In this document: piece by piece, positions 1 to 11,177 of the stretch
How positions within the stretch are numbered: the first letter of the stretch is position 1
Layout: the number at the start of each line of letters is the position of its first letter
NCBI GenBank assembly: GCA_017165825.1
Contig: CM029369.1
Location: forward strand, 3,795,985-3,859,984
DNA: 64,000 nt
Direction of reading: 5' to 3'
Source: Hepsetus odoe
Taxonomy: Eukaryota > Chordata > Actinopteri > Characiformes > Hepsetidae
Translations under genes and position numbers: made by a program
The notes under the pieces: generated by a model
Told to the model about the DNA's origin: nothing
The model's database searches: none
The model's input: the letters and a program-made list of their open reading frames with translations, nothing else

Positions 1-401
1 ATATGACCATCCAAAGGACCCTGTTCTATTTTGTTCTAACCGGTTTGGGAACATCGTGTTGGGGTTGGAGTGAAAGAGCAGAAGCATGAGTTTCAGAAAC
101 ACTGGTCCTGATGAAGCAGCGTCTGAATCCTGGACATGCAGAAAGGGTTAAAAGGCTTTGTTTCACCCTAAACTCACTTCCTAAACCCAGTCATCACTCC
201 TGATTCCTGCATGTCTGCATAAATCCTCCATCTGATGGCATAACAGTGAGTGTCGTCTGTCATGTTGATGTACAGACAGAGGCTCATAAATATTCATGAG
301 TAAACAGGCTGACATTTCAGCTCGGCCAGTTGCTGCTGTTCATCAAGAGAGCGGAGCTCAGAGACTTTAAAGCTTCAGCTGCTTCACAAACTACACCTCC
401 C
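1..401. other. Non-coding flank, no gene recognised
   Basis: No convincing exon, splice pair or RNA gene is seen here. It may belong to a ccdc141 intron, because the next feature to the right is an internal ccdc141 exon. Confidence 0.5.
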
Positions 402-454
402 TCTTCCCCCCTTTTCTCTCTCTCTCTCTCTCTCTCTCCCTCTTCCCCCCCCCC

Positions 455-494
<40 letters not shown>

Positions 495-586
495 ATCTCT
501 CGCTCTTTCTCTCTCTCCCCCTCTCTTTTCCCCCCTCTCTCTTTCTCTCCCCCCTCTCTCTCTCTTTCTCTCTCCTTCTCTCTCTC

Positions 587-626
<40 letters not shown>

Positions 627-816
627 TCCTCTCTCTCTCGCCTCCCTCTCTCTCTCTCTCTCTCTACCTCTCTCTCGCCCTCTCTCTCTCGCCTCCCTCT
701 CTCTGTCTCTCTCTCTCTCTTTCTCCCCTCTCTCTTCTCTCTCCTCTCTCTCTTTCTCTCTCCTCTCTCTCTCTTTCTCTCTCTCCCTCTCTTTCTTTTC
801 TCTTTCGCTCTTCTCT

Positions 817-863
<47 letters not shown>

Positions 864-905
864 CTCCGTCTCTTTCTCTGTTTTTCTATCTCTCTCTCTC
901 TCACT
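402..905. repeat. CT-rich polypyrimidine low-complexity tract
   Basis: About 500 bases made almost only of C and T on this strand, mostly CT dinucleotides with CCC and TTT interruptions. Long open frames across it encode only S/L/F/P on one strand and R/E on the other, as expected from composition alone, so it is not read as protein. The pyrimidine bias continues more weakly to about 1080 and again from 1570 to 1890. Confidence 0.95.
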
Positions 906-1087
906 TCTCCCCATCACACACATTTTGTCTCTCACTTTCTGTCTGTCCCTTTTTCTTCTTTCTCCATTTCTCTTCCTCTCTGTATCACTCTCTCCCTCTG
1001 CTCTTCTTTCATTCTTTCAAGACCCTTCTCTCTATGTTCTTCTTATGCCTTTATGTCTTTCTTGCTCTTCCATTTTTCTCTATTTTT

Positions 1088-1089
<2 letters not shown>

Positions 1090-1142
<53 letters not shown>
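1090..1142. repeat. (CA)n microsatellite
   Basis: Uninterrupted CA dinucleotide run of about 26 units. Confidence 0.97.
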
Positions 1143-1144
<2 letters not shown>

Positions 1145-1413
1145 CTCTGTCTGTGTTCAGTTACACCTTCACACTTAATTCTTTTATGTATTTACTGAAA
1201 TAGCTGCAAAACAAAAAGACTCAAACCTGAAATAAATAATATAAAAATCACCAACAAAACAGAATAAATGAATGAATTTTATAATTTTGCTGAAATTAAA
1301 AGCGGAAAACTTCACGATCAAACGTGAAAAAGTGGAACATCCTCAGCAGCGTTTCTCTTTGTTTACTGGAGACAGTCTGTCAGTGCGGTGTCCAGTTCAC
1401 ACACCTGTTGGGT

Positions 1414-1421
1414 TGTGTGTG

Positions 1422-1507
<86 letters not shown>
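1414..1507. repeat. (GT)n microsatellite
   Basis: GT dinucleotide run of about 94 bases with two GC interruptions. Confidence 0.97.
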
Positions 1508-1510
<3 letters not shown>

Positions 1511-2283
1511 GGGGGTCTCAGAGGGCTCAAAGTGAAGAGAGCTCATTTAGAGAGGAAGAGGCTGAGAGGCTGTTTACCTTCTTCCCTCATTCTCTCCTTC
1601 TTTTCACCCTCTATCCAACTCCCTCTCCCTCCTTCATTCTCTTTCTCTGTCTTGCTCTTTTTCTCTCACTGCATTTATTTTTCTCCTGTTCCTTCCCTTT
1701 CTGTACCCTCCTCTCTCCCTCCCTCCATCACTCTTTCCCACATATTATGTCTTTCTGTCCTCTTTCCTCTTTTTTTCTCAGCCTTTATCTCTTCTCCTTT
1801 TCCCCCTTTTCAGAATTAGTAGAACTTTATTGTTCCAGAGGGAAATGCTTACGATTCTTCTCTTTTTTCTTTCTTCTCTCTTTCTTTCATCCCTTGCTCT
1901 GCCTCTCTGTGGATGGGAAGGATAGACTCCCCTTCATGTAGGATATCTCCAGTAAAGCTGGTTAGACTCTATCCTGGGCTGCAGCTGTCCTTGGATGACA
2001 CACGAGCTGGTCATTTAGAGACTCTACACCACGCGAATGCCCGCCGGGACGGTCAGAAATGGCCCTGCGTTATAAATCACCCCCCACCCAAGCATCTAAA
2101 ATAATCCTCTCTGACAGAACCCGACTCTCTACTGTCCTTCTCTTCGGCAGAGCCCTGGGTTTTTCCCCCTTTGACCCCTAAAAGCACAAACACACATTAA
2201 ATAAATGGGTGCAGTCGGATCGGTTGTATTTCTGACTCGGGACAAATGGTTAATGCAGATTCTTTTCTCTGAATGTTTTTCAG
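1508..2283. other. Intronic DNA, pyrimidine-rich at first, no exon seen
   Basis: Pyrimidine-rich to about 1890, then mixed sequence leading into the polypyrimidine tract and AG acceptor at 2282-2283. No protein-coding similarity is recognised. Confidence 0.5.
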
Positions 2284-2424
2284 ATGAAAGAGTCCTTTAA
2301 AGACCTGAAGAAGAAATTCAACAATTTAAAATTCAACTACATGAAGAAGAACGAGAAGCTGAGAAACTTGAAAGCAGTAAAAAATCAAATCCAGCAAATC
2401 GAGATCTACACAGAGAAGCTGCAG
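2284..2424 (+). CDS. ccdc141: ccdc141 exon, coiled coil
   Basis: Acceptor AG at 2282-2283, donor GT at 2425. 47 codons in phase 0, beginning MKESFKDLKKKFNNLKFNYM. The translation is Lys/Leu/Asn-rich with heptad-like spacing, typical of a coiled coil. The ATG at its first base is an internal Met here, not a likely start, because an acceptor abuts it. Confidence 0.8.
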
Positions 2425-5400
2425 GTAGCTCCTTTACAGAACCCATCTCACAGATCGCTCTGCAAGAACTTCTAAAAGGATTCTAGAAAGATTAATGGTC
2501 ATTATTCATCGAGCAATTTTCATACATTTAGAAGCAAAGTGCTTTGTTTTTGGAACAATTATTACGTACATACAATTCTTAATTGCTTGACTGAGTTGTA
2601 AATAACTACACAACAAAAATTGACATCTTTATATATATATATAAATATATGCAAAAGAATGTTAGTTAAATGGCCAGAGTGAGCCATAATGTGAAGAAAA
2701 TGAACAAGTTTTAACAGAAAGTGAAGAGTTTACTGTGACGGATCATCAAACCTGGAACTAAACCTGTGTTTCTAAAAGACTGTCTTTTATAAGTAGTCGA
2801 CCTCTTATCACATTATAGTGAACTGAAAATCTGACGTTAAATTGTGCTATTATAATAAGTAAAAACTAACTTTCTGCTAAGGAAAGCAGTTAAAATCTAT
2901 TTTTTTTAAGTGCTTAACAATTTTTAGGTGGTATTTTACATTATGAGGATTGTCAGCTCTTGGGTTCGATTCCCAGACCAGTAGGGTGCCCTGAGGTACC
3001 CTTGAGCAAGGTACCATCCCCATCACTGCTCCCCGGATGCTGGATATGGCCATTTAGGGTTAAACGCAGGGGCGCATTTGGTTGTGGGTCACTGTGTGCT
3101 GTGTTTCACAATGGCAAATAGTCACTTTCACTTTATTTGTGGTTATTTCACCGAGGACTGAAGTGTTTTGGACTTGTTCCGAGTGAGCCCGTCTCTGAAG
3201 CAGTCCGTTTTTTGTTTGCAGGTTTTGAAGAAGAAGCTGCAGGCCTTCACACTGAAGCTCTCCAGCAGCAGCGAGAAGCATTTGATTGGCGGCAGCCCCA
3301 GAGAGCTGGAGGATGCCGTCAATGAGCTGCAGAGACAGGTGGGAGATTTTGACAGGACGGTGGAGGAATACAAGCAAAACCTGGAGCTCAACATGAAGCT
3401 ACAGCAGGCCATGGAGGAGGTGTGGAAAAGCCCAGAATATTACTGTGCCACCATGACTTTAGAATCATCGTTTGAAAATGTTTTTAAAACCAGTATTAAC
3501 AGATTTTACATGCATGTAAACACATAATAGCCTCCTACAGTGTCCAATTCAAAGTTTTGCCCCACGATTATACTTCATCATGCATTTGACCCGCAGTATC
3601 AGTTTTGGTGCGATGAGGCAAGTTCCACCATTGTTCGAGTGGGCAAATACTCATCCCAGTGCAAAAGCAAGGAAGCCATCACCAGTCTGTATAAGCAGTT
3701 TGAGAAGTTCGTCTGGCCCACAGTTCCACAGCAGGAGGAACGGATCAGTCAGATCACAGAGCTGGCGGTGCGCCTGCATGGTGAGATGTTGATGAATCTT
3801 TCATGAAATGTTGCATATTGAATTATTTTCTGAACAAAAAAAGATGATGTAAAAAAATGTAGTGGTGTTTATTGTAAACTTGCAGTTTTGAATGAAGCAT
3901 TAGTGTCTTACTATTTTATCGAGTTTAAAACAGCACAATTTGCCAATTTATTATTGGATTGCATTATATTATATATTATATATTCATATGTTATGAATGA
4001 CAAGAGCTGGAGGTGGCAGAGTTAAAGATGCTGAGATGTTCGTTGGGTGTGACGAGGATGGACAGGATTAGATATGAGTTTATTAGAGGGACAGATCAGG
4101 TTAGATGTTTTGGAGGCAAAGTTAGAGAACTTTGATGGAGATACTAGATGGAGGCTGTGTTGGTTTGGACATGCGTGATAAGGACTATATCAGGAGGAGG
4201 ATGTTGAAGATGGAGCTGCCAGGAAAGAGGAGAAGAAGAAGACCAAAGAGGACATGTGGGTTGTCGGTTTGAAGGTGGAAGATGGAGACAGATAATCCGA
4301 TGTGGTGACCCTTAAATGGGAGCAGCCGAAAGAAGCAGAAGAAGAAGATGTTATGAATGTTACCTCCTCCACGAGGGCAGCCATGGCCTTATGACTAAAG
4401 AACAGGACTTTAGTTCTCAAGACCAGCAGGAAAAAGGTGGGTGGCATCCATGACTGAAGTGCTCTTGGCCAAGACACTTCCATAGCTGCCCCCCAGATCA
4501 ATCCCATAAGTGCTTGGACTCCTTCTTTTGTGGCTCCATGGAGCAGTTCCGATGCTGACGAGCCCAATGTAGGCACTGGTGGCATCATTTGAATGTGCTG
4601 GACTGACCTGATCCATGGAGACCCCAGCTTGCAACTTACAGGACGTTTGGTGAAGATACCACTGCTTGCATTTACTTTCACGGCATTTAACGAACCAGAG
4701 ATGTTTTGGAGGAAAGAAAGGCTGATCAGTAGTTCACTGGAAAAAAGAAATCATAAAAAATTGAAGTGATTCCTTGAAAGTAAAAAAGAATATTCAATTG
4801 TATTTTAAAAAATGGTAAAAATGACATGATGACAATGATGCAGGTCCTGAGGAAGGGAGGAAGTTCATGGAGAAAACTGTGAACAAGCACACTGAAATAG
4901 TGGAATCGATAAAGGAGCTGTCCAGTGGACTTTTGGACCTTGAAGCCAGGCTAGAGGTTAGTAAAAACTTCTTCACGCCTAGAGGACTGTTGTTCTAAAG
5001 TTTGGAAAAGCCATTTATCGGAAAAGATACGTTTAATATGTTGTGTCATGCAGTTCTCTAGAGCTTCATAATTCTGAAAGCATGTGAGATGTTAAAACCT
5101 GCTAAATAGTATCATTTTAGTTACATTAACAGCATTTGTTCTTCTTTCGGCAAACCTTGCCAACCATTAAGGCCATTTATAAGGCTTCTCTGTTTAATTC
5201 AAAAGAAAAGCACAATTTTGCAGGAAACAGGGCACACAAGGGTAGGATAAAGGGTAGGCGGCATGGTGGCGCAGTAGGTGGCGCTGTCTCCTTACAGCGA
5301 GAAGGTCCTGGGTTCGATTCCCAGACAGGGCGGTCCAGGTTCTTTCAATCCACCTGATGGGCAGGACTTGGTCTCCTCATTCTGAGTCTGGATTCCTCCA

Positions 5401-8400
5401 GGTGCTCCGGTTTCTACCAATCATCCAAAGACCTGCCCATCAGGTGGATTGATGATAAATTGTCCCCTCGGTGTGAGTGTGTTTGAGTGTATTTGTCTGT
5501 AAGTCTCTCCTGTGATGGACTGGTGACCTGTGTTTCCCCGCCTTTCACCCTGTGAGAGCTGGGACAGCTTGTCCTGATTAGGAGGGCCCGCAACCCTAAT
5601 TAGGACAAGAAAAATGAACGAGTGTGAGAGTCTGAAGGGTGGTCTGTGTCCCATGAGCAGGACATTAGTTGTAGGGGCTCAGGGGTGGTTTCTTTTATGG
5701 GTGTTGAGTGTGTCTCAGAAAAATTGAGAATCTGGAGACTCAAATGAGTCTCAAAGCTCCTGAAGTGATCAGAGTGGGTGTGTTCACGCCTGTCTGTTTA
5801 AGTGGCCACGTTCAGATATTCCTGATACTCAAGACACATGAAGTGACCAGGTGTAAATGGGGTGTAAGAACCTTTAGACCTGTCGGAGCAGATCTTCTGC
5901 TTTCATAATAATTGCGAATGGCATGCAGGTTCACCAATGAAGTTCTAATAAAATTGACATTCAGTAGAACTGTTGGATCTTTCTCGCAGCTGACACTGAT
6001 CTGCTCTCTAGCTACTGCCCAACAAATAGACCTGCCATTGCATTCAGACTTGTAAATAATAGCATTTTCTATTTAACTCATAACCCAGAATTGGATTTCC
6101 TTATTTGTTTCTCCAGGCAGAGTCTTTGAAACCACACAGTCCTGAGGAAAACAAGCCACACGACACCATTGAAACCGTAAGCATTAATAACAGCACCCTT
6201 CTAGGACTTTTAGACATATGTAACCTATACAGTACTGTGCTAAAGTCTTGAGCCTCTCATTTCTTCATATTTTGCTTCCAAAAGATCCAGCTTCTTGAAG
6301 GACAATGTTTTGGTTTCTCATGTTCAGTCCAGTCTCTGTACCTGAGCAGTTCTCCAGATCTTCCTGAAGGACAGTGTTGTTGTCTCTCTTTTTCAGTCCA
6401 GTCTCTGTACCTGAGCAGTTCTCCAGATCTTCCTGAAGGACAGAGTTGTTGTCTCTCATGTTCAGTCCAGTCTCTGTACCTGTTTGTTTGTTTTTTGACA
6501 TGAAGCCGTGTAAAAACAGGTGCAGATGATTTCAGATGATCAGGTGATTCGTTTACTAATGATGCTGAACACTGAGTGGTTGGAACCACTTTATCTAGAA
6601 CCTTGTATCTTTAGGCACTTTCCAGCCACTTAATTATTTGTTCCAGTTTAGTTCATTTTATCCTTAATTTAATAAAGATAAGTCTGATGATAGAAAATAG
6701 TATTTCTGGACCATCAAGCTGATTCTTTGGCAAAATATAAAGAAATGAGGGGTCTTTTGCACAATCGTGTATTTCAGGTGGCGCAGTGGGTAGCACTGTC
6801 GCCTCATAGCAAGAAGGTCCTGGCTTTGATTACCAGATGGGATGGTCTGGGTCCTTTCTGTTTGGTGGACACATTCTCCCAGTGTCCATGTGGGTTTCCT
6901 TCGCGAGCGCTGGTGTGAATGTGTTTGTGTCTGAGTGTGTTTGTCTGTGTGTCTCTGCCCTGTGATGGACTGGTGACCTGTCCAGGGTGTCTCCCTGCCT
7001 TTCACCCTGTCAGAGCTAGGCTCCAGTACCCCCGCGACCCTTATTAGGACAAATGGCTAGGAAAATGAGTGAGTGAGAGTGTGTATTTCATGAATTATTT
7101 GTGTGATTTGAACAGCCTGAGTCAAAAGAGACTGGTCACACTCCTGAGATGGCAAGACCAGGTTCCAAAGAGGAGCCGGTTTCCCAGACACCAGAAAGCA
7201 AGAAACCTCAACTGCACAAATCCCAAAACTCAGATTTCCCAGACAAGCTGCCAGCGGATCAGCATAGACTGCTATCAGAAACCCACAGCTACACACAGGA
7301 GGCCTACTCAAAGACCAGCATGGTGCAGACCATCACCAGCAAGTCCACAGTGGAGAGAAAAGAGCAGACACGCACCTCCTTCTCACACAAACACACCTTC
7401 AGTGTGTCCAGCTCACCTATGGAGCGGGACAGGAAAGTCTACACCCTCCAGCAGGCCAAGAGACCATCTCAGGAAACCCCTTCGCCTCAGTGTCCCGGCT
7501 TCTCAGACGTCCAGAGAGAAGAGAAACATGCCTCGGCCCATGGGACTCACCAAGACAAGATGCAGGTAATTGGGACACACACAACAGATGCATAATCCTT
7601 AGTTATGTCCTGTTTTATGCACTGTTTATCATGATCAATTATTATCATAAAAGATATTTGTTCTGCAGTCTCACCTCCACTGTTGCAACAGTCACGCCTT
7701 TTCAGAAAAAATAAAAAAATAATAATAATAATTCCATCACAGTTAGACTCTATCTCAGTAAGAGACACAGCCTGAACGCTCTAAGACCAGCTCGTATCAT
7801 TAAGTCGTCTTTGGTAACAGTTCTCCAGGCTGCTTGAAGGACGTCCCAAAGCTTTTCTTTGGACGTCGGCTGCCTGTTGTTCTCCGTTCTTTGTGGAGAT
7901 GATCCCACACCGCTTCTGAAACTGCTCAGGTACAGAGACTGCACTGAAAATGAGAGACAAAACCTTTGTGCTTCAGGAAGCCTGGAGAACTGCTCCTCAA
8001 CAAGACATTAAAAATACAAGAAAGGCTGGATCCTTGGCAGCAAAATATTAAGAATTGGTGGCTTTTGAATTTTGCATAGTGCTGTGGACCGACCTGCTTT
8101 TGGTAAAGGTGCAGTTTGAGACATTTTTGAACTATTTGTCAGTCAGGAGGCCTAGAGTGATTTCTTAGGGACTGACAAACGCTGGAGTCTTTCTGTCTTA
8201 AGTAAACCATAGTAAGGAGAAATCATTTTCACTCTAAACAGTATAATGTGCGCACATTTTATGGTTATATAACCTGTAGAATTGTGCGCTTACAGGGTGA
8301 GGGCCCAGCAGATGAGGAGCTCTTCTCCCAGACCTTTCCTCCAGATGGAGACTTCCAGCATGACCACCTGACCGAAGAATCGTTCTCCAATGACGAATAC

Positions 8401-10506
8401 GAGTGCACGTCCCCGGACGACATATCTCTGCCTCCTCTCTCGGAGACCCCTGAGTCCAACATGGTCCTGTCTGAGAATGATCTGGACCTGGACAGCTACT
8501 GTGTGAGCTCACACAGCACACACCACCAGTTTAACCAACACAGGGCGTCCAGCCAGACCGAGAGTTACCCTTCCCCTACAGCAGGACTGGCTGGCCGCTT
8601 CAAGTCGGAGTCTTCTTCCTTTGTCCATAGTCCACTGACTGTCCCCACGCCTACCATTGTCTCCAGCACCATCTCCAGCATTCTAAAGAGCAGCAAACCA
8701 GGGAACCTCACAGAGTGCCACCAAACCCTTTACTCAGTGCATGAGAGGCGGACTGAGATGCAGGAGTGTGTGCATGAACCCGCCCCAGCTCGAAACTGCC
8801 ATGCTCGGGCCAGTAACACGCATGTTTCCCTAAAACCCCCCTTAACCTCAGAGCAGGAGCCCGAGCTGTGCGGACCCACGGCCATCCGAGAGGAAATCAG
8901 GCGTGAGAGCGGCGCCAGGGCCGTGGGGAACCTTGCAACAGCAAACGGCCCTAACTTCTCCAAACACTTGTCTAACGCCACAGTAACGGAGGGCTCTCCG
9001 GTGACCCTGGAGGTGGAAGTCACTGGATTCCCTGAACCTGCATTGACCTGGTGGGTAGCCTATAACAAGCTCAACCCCTAAATCCTTTCACACTGTAATT
9101 AGATGTGCTTCTTGATGATAAAAGCAGTTCCTTTCCTATGAAGTGGTCCAATATTACCTCTTTGATATTTTTGGTACTGAATATGACTCTGTTGAAAACG
9201 ATTGTAGCCTTTTCTTGTAGCCCAGAATATTCTTTCAGACTTTGAATTGATTTCGTCCGAAATGCAAGAGCAGCAACATTTCTCAACTGACTCAAATCTT
9301 CAGGCCGTTGCAGGAGACGCATGTTAAAATACATTTTGGTGAAAGTTGCATTGCATGAAACTACAAATGAACACAGTCTAGGGATGGGCTATATGACAAT
9401 AATACATAACATCAATCTGAGGCATTTTGATATTTAACCCTTTGGTGGATTTATATGTTGGATAAGAAATTAAATTCAATTAAATCTTTTAACAAACTGC
9501 TACACTAAAAAACAAAGATCAACAAACTGGATTTCGTGCTTTTTTGTTTGTTTGTGGACTTCCTGCGTACCTGTGGTTCTCAAGTTTTTCTGTTCATGCA
9601 TATTAAAGTTGAGCACAAGATCCCTGGCTACGCGATTACATTCAGACAACACCCCCCACCCCATCCCCCATGACAGGAGAGAGGTATAGTGCGGGGTATA
9701 AAGAAAAATAATCCCCGAATCAAGGTTTACTGAGACTAATTAACGTCAACCCCATTCACATAAATGCTCGGAAGACTTCACTGGTGGGATTGGAGAGGAG
9801 ATACAATGGCTAGATTAGTGGTGGAGATGCCTGGTTCCATTCAGAAAAGTAATAAATCAGAGTCTACAAGTTACACTGCAGTGAATCCTTGCACACCAAA
9901 CCCGCTCTGGATGAAGACAAAAATGCAGAAACTGCTGACATGACCGAAAGCAAATTGTGATATATAATGTAATGCCATTCATCACGATGATCATAAATAT
10001 TGCCATATTGCCCATCCCACTGCAGTCTTATTCAAATTTCTGATTCCTAAGCATTAACTGTTCATTCTTTTTGCACATAATCTAATAAAGTACTAACCTT
10101 CTGACCCGACTGGAGATTCTGTACGTCTAACATTCGAACTTCACACTTCGCCCCTTTGCTACACTCATTAATCTGTGTTTTTTGTTGCTGTTGCTGTGAC
10201 CGTGTGATGTGATGATTCACTCTGTGCCTCAGGTTCAAGAACGGACAGAAAGTGACCAATGGCGAGTGTGTGTCACTGTCCCAAAAAGAGGGCAAGCATG
10301 CGTTGTACATAGAGAGCGCTGCGGAGAGACACTCAGGTCAGTATACAGTTAGCGCCTCAAACTCAGCCGGGACGGTCTCCTCCAGCTGTGTGCTGCATGT
10401 GAACGGCGACAGCTGCCGGGACCTTGATACACTCAAACTGGACTGGCAGACCTGCTTTGGTACCCTGTGTTTCCTTCTGTGGCTCTTCTACCTGCTGGTA
10501 TTTTAA
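2284..10506 (+). CDS. ccdc141: ccdc141 (coiled-coil domain-containing 141), 3' part of gene, eight coding exons
   Basis: Coding exons are 2284-2424, 3222-3419, 3597-3780, 4844-4956, 6117-6176, 7116-7565, 8296-9050 and 10233-10506; every junction is GT/AG and the phases join in frame. The product has a helical, spectrin-like coiled-coil part, a long polar low-complexity linker, one I-set Ig domain and a hydrophobic C-terminal segment before the stop. In mammals CCDC141 (CAMDI) is a DISC1-interacting centrosomal protein needed for neuronal migration, and it lies directly upstream of TTN on the same strand. Domain order plus the titin start 7.6 kb downstream support the name. The 5' exons lie left of the window. 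Assignment rests on recognition and synteny, not on a database search. Confidence 0.85.
2958..3134 (+). repeat. tRNA-derived SINE, family A, 5'-truncated
   Basis: Contains a B-box-like stretch (GGTTCGATTCCCAGACCAG) followed by the family body (CCCTTGAGCAAGGTACC, CACTGCTCCCCGG). It matches five or more other copies in the window, for example 11433, 15238 (inverted), 20666 and 57981. It lies in a ccdc141 intron. Confidence 0.8.
3222..3419 (+). CDS. ccdc141: ccdc141 exon, spectrin-like helix
   Basis: 66 codons, phase 0 to 0, acceptor TTTGCAG at 3221 and donor GTGTGG at 3420. Encodes an amphipathic helical segment from VLKKKLQAF to LQQAMEEV, rich in Glu/Gln/Lys/Leu. Confidence 0.85.
3597..3780 (+). 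CDS. ccdc141: ccdc141 exon, spectrin-like repeat segment
   Basis: Acceptor CCGCAG at 3596, donor GTGAGA at 3781, ends in phase 1. Reads YQFWCDEASSTIVRV... to ITELAVRLHG. The FWCDEA start and spaced helix residues look like one spectrin-type helical repeat. Confidence 0.85.
3990..4350 (+). mobile_element. Degenerate LINE 3' fragment (reverse-transcriptase C-terminal remnant)
   Basis: The decayed translation resembles the C-terminal tail of non-LTR retrotransposon ORF2 proteins: a WFGH-like stretch near 4160, a basic RRRRPK-type stretch near 4230, and RCGDP near 4295. These are followed by GGAGCAGCCGAAAGAAG and a GAA-rich tail. Stops and frame breaks show it is dead. It sits in a ccdc141 intron. 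The family cannot be named from this fragment. Confidence 0.6.
4844..4956 (+). CDS. ccdc141: ccdc141 exon, coiled coil
   Basis: The phase-1 base from the previous exon plus GT gives Gly, then PEEGRKFMEKTVNKH and on to LSSGLLDLEARLE. Donor GTTAGT at 4957. 113 bases, ending in phase 0. Helical and acidic/basic in character. Confidence 0.85.
5255..5623 (+). repeat. tRNA-derived SINE, family B
   Basis: The head GGCGGCATGGTGGCGCAGTA with box B GGTTCGATTCCC is followed by a long body ending in GCAACCCTAATTAGGACAAG. Further copies or fragments lie at 6777, 20025, 27137, 29067 and 59085. It lies in a ccdc141 intron. Confidence 0.85.
6117..6176 (+). CDS. ccdc141: ccdc141 small exon
   Basis: 20 codons (AESLKPHSPEENKPHDTIET), acceptor CTCCAG at 6116, donor GTAAGC at 6177, phase 0 to 0. 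It begins the disordered linker. It is short, so it rests mainly on consensus splice sites and frame continuity with the neighbouring exons. Confidence 0.75.
6231..6605. repeat. Interspersed repeat, family D (MITE-like), with internal 69-bp tandem expansion
   Basis: One end reads CAGTACTGTGCTAAAGTC. The body shares segments with copies near 7745, 21930, 27110, 29285, 34765 and 37715 (CTGAGCAGTTCTCCAG, CTTCCTGAAGGACA). No coding capacity. Classification as a non-autonomous DNA transposon is an inference from the recurring end and lack of coding sequence. Confidence 0.65.
6296..6484. repeat. 69-bp tandem repeat, about 2.7 copies
   Basis: The word TTCAGTCCAGTCTCTGTACC starts at 6323, 6392 and 6461, so the period is exactly 69 bp. 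The array lies inside the family D element. Confidence 0.9.
6777..7072 (+). repeat. tRNA-derived SINE, family B
   Basis: GGTGGCGCAGTGGGTAGCAC head, diverged box B, then the shared body (GATGGACTGGTGACCTGTCC) and tail (ACCCTTATTAGGACAAATGG). It ends just before the next ccdc141 exon. Confidence 0.8.
7116..7565 (+). CDS. ccdc141: ccdc141 exon, disordered linker
   Basis: 150 codons, phase 0 to 0, acceptor AACAG at 7115, donor GTAATT at 7566. Ser/Thr/Pro/Lys/Gln-rich sequence without a fold signature, from PESKETGHTPEMARPG to GTHQDKMQ. Confidence 0.85.
7745..8090. repeat. Interspersed repeat, family D copy
   Basis: Shares CAGTTCTCCAGGCTGCTTGA, GGAGATGATCCCACAC and CTCAACAAGACATTAAAA with the copies near 21930 and 29285. 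No coding frame. Confidence 0.7.
8296..9050 (+). CDS. ccdc141: ccdc141 exon, acidic linker and first half of C-terminal Ig domain
   Basis: Acceptor TTACAG at 8295, donor GTGGGT at 9051; 755 bases ending in phase 2 inside a Trp codon. The first ~190 codons are acidic and Ser/Pro-rich. The last ~35 codons start an I-set Ig fold (NFSKHLSNATVTEGSPVTL, then VTGFPEPALTW). The intron cuts at the conserved Ig Trp and the next exon completes the codon. Confidence 0.88.
10233..10506 (+). CDS. ccdc141: ccdc141 last coding exon: Ig second half and hydrophobic tail
   Basis: Acceptor CCTCAG at 10232. Completes the Ig domain (FKNGQKV, then SGQYTVSASNSAGTVSS, the usual D-x-G-x-Y-like turn seen here as SGQY). 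After it comes a roughly 16-residue hydrophobic stretch (FGTLCFLLWLFYLLVF) directly before the TAA at 10504-10506. Such a tail suggests C-terminal membrane anchoring; this is inferred from composition only. Confidence 0.88.
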
Positions 10507-11007
10507 CACGTAGATATCACAGACCCATTCTTTTGTCCTGGATCACCTGATGTCTCAGCCATGCACAGGACTAACTCTGCGAGAACAGATCTGATGCTGT
10601 GAAGGTTTTGTTTTCTTGAGGACCTTGCTTCCAAACACTGGTCATTATGCAGAGCAGGGGTCCTGAACTTGCTCCTGGAGATCTAAAGCACCATCCCTTC
10701 AACTACTGACCGACTTTGCTGGCAGTAAATAAATATGAGGCTACAAGAGATGCAAATGTGGCAAAAAAAGACAAAGCAGGTTGTTTTGAATGAGACAAAG
10801 TGACAACACTGGGACACACCAAGCTTTGTCCAATGAGCTGCAGCATCGATCCATCACTAATCTTGTCCTCAGGGACCGTGGGACACACTGCATTGACCTT
10901 GAGGACCCTGTCGATGACTCATTCTGATGCAGTTGCTAAAAAAGAAAGCTGATCATGGTTTACTATGCTGTATGGAATCTGTCTTTATATTCTGGGATCT
11001 CAATAAA
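10507..11007 (+). other. ccdc141: ccdc141 3' untranslated region
   Basis: Follows the stop codon and runs to the first AATAAA. No other feature is seen in it. Confidence 0.65.
11002..11007 (+). terminator. Candidate poly(A) signal of ccdc141
   Basis: AATAAA about 500 bases after the ccdc141 stop, followed by a G/T-rich stretch (GTGAGGTGTGGTAGG). Confidence 0.6.
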
Positions 11008-11177
11008 AGTGAGGTGTGGTAGGAAAAAGTGGCTTAATGAACAATGAACACACTGATGAAATCACTTCGTCCCAAGAGCTCTAACTGCTGTGTGCGAAGA
11101 CAACGTGATATAGAACAAGCATTCCTGACACACATCCAAGTCAGGGATGATTAGGTGAAAACTTTAGTTGTTCCGGC

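Noticed and set aside
317..1178. Long open frames rich in R/E or S/L/F across 317-1178
   Set aside because: They come from a CT/GA microsatellite, which is open in several frames on both strands at once. No protein signature, so not a gene.
4190..4681. Minus-strand open frame of 163 codons
   Set aside because: It overlaps a LINE remnant and low-complexity GAA sequence and has no family signature.
7057..7311. Minus-strand 84-codon frame over a ccdc141 exon
   Set aside because: Antisense shadow of the coding exon 7116-7565.
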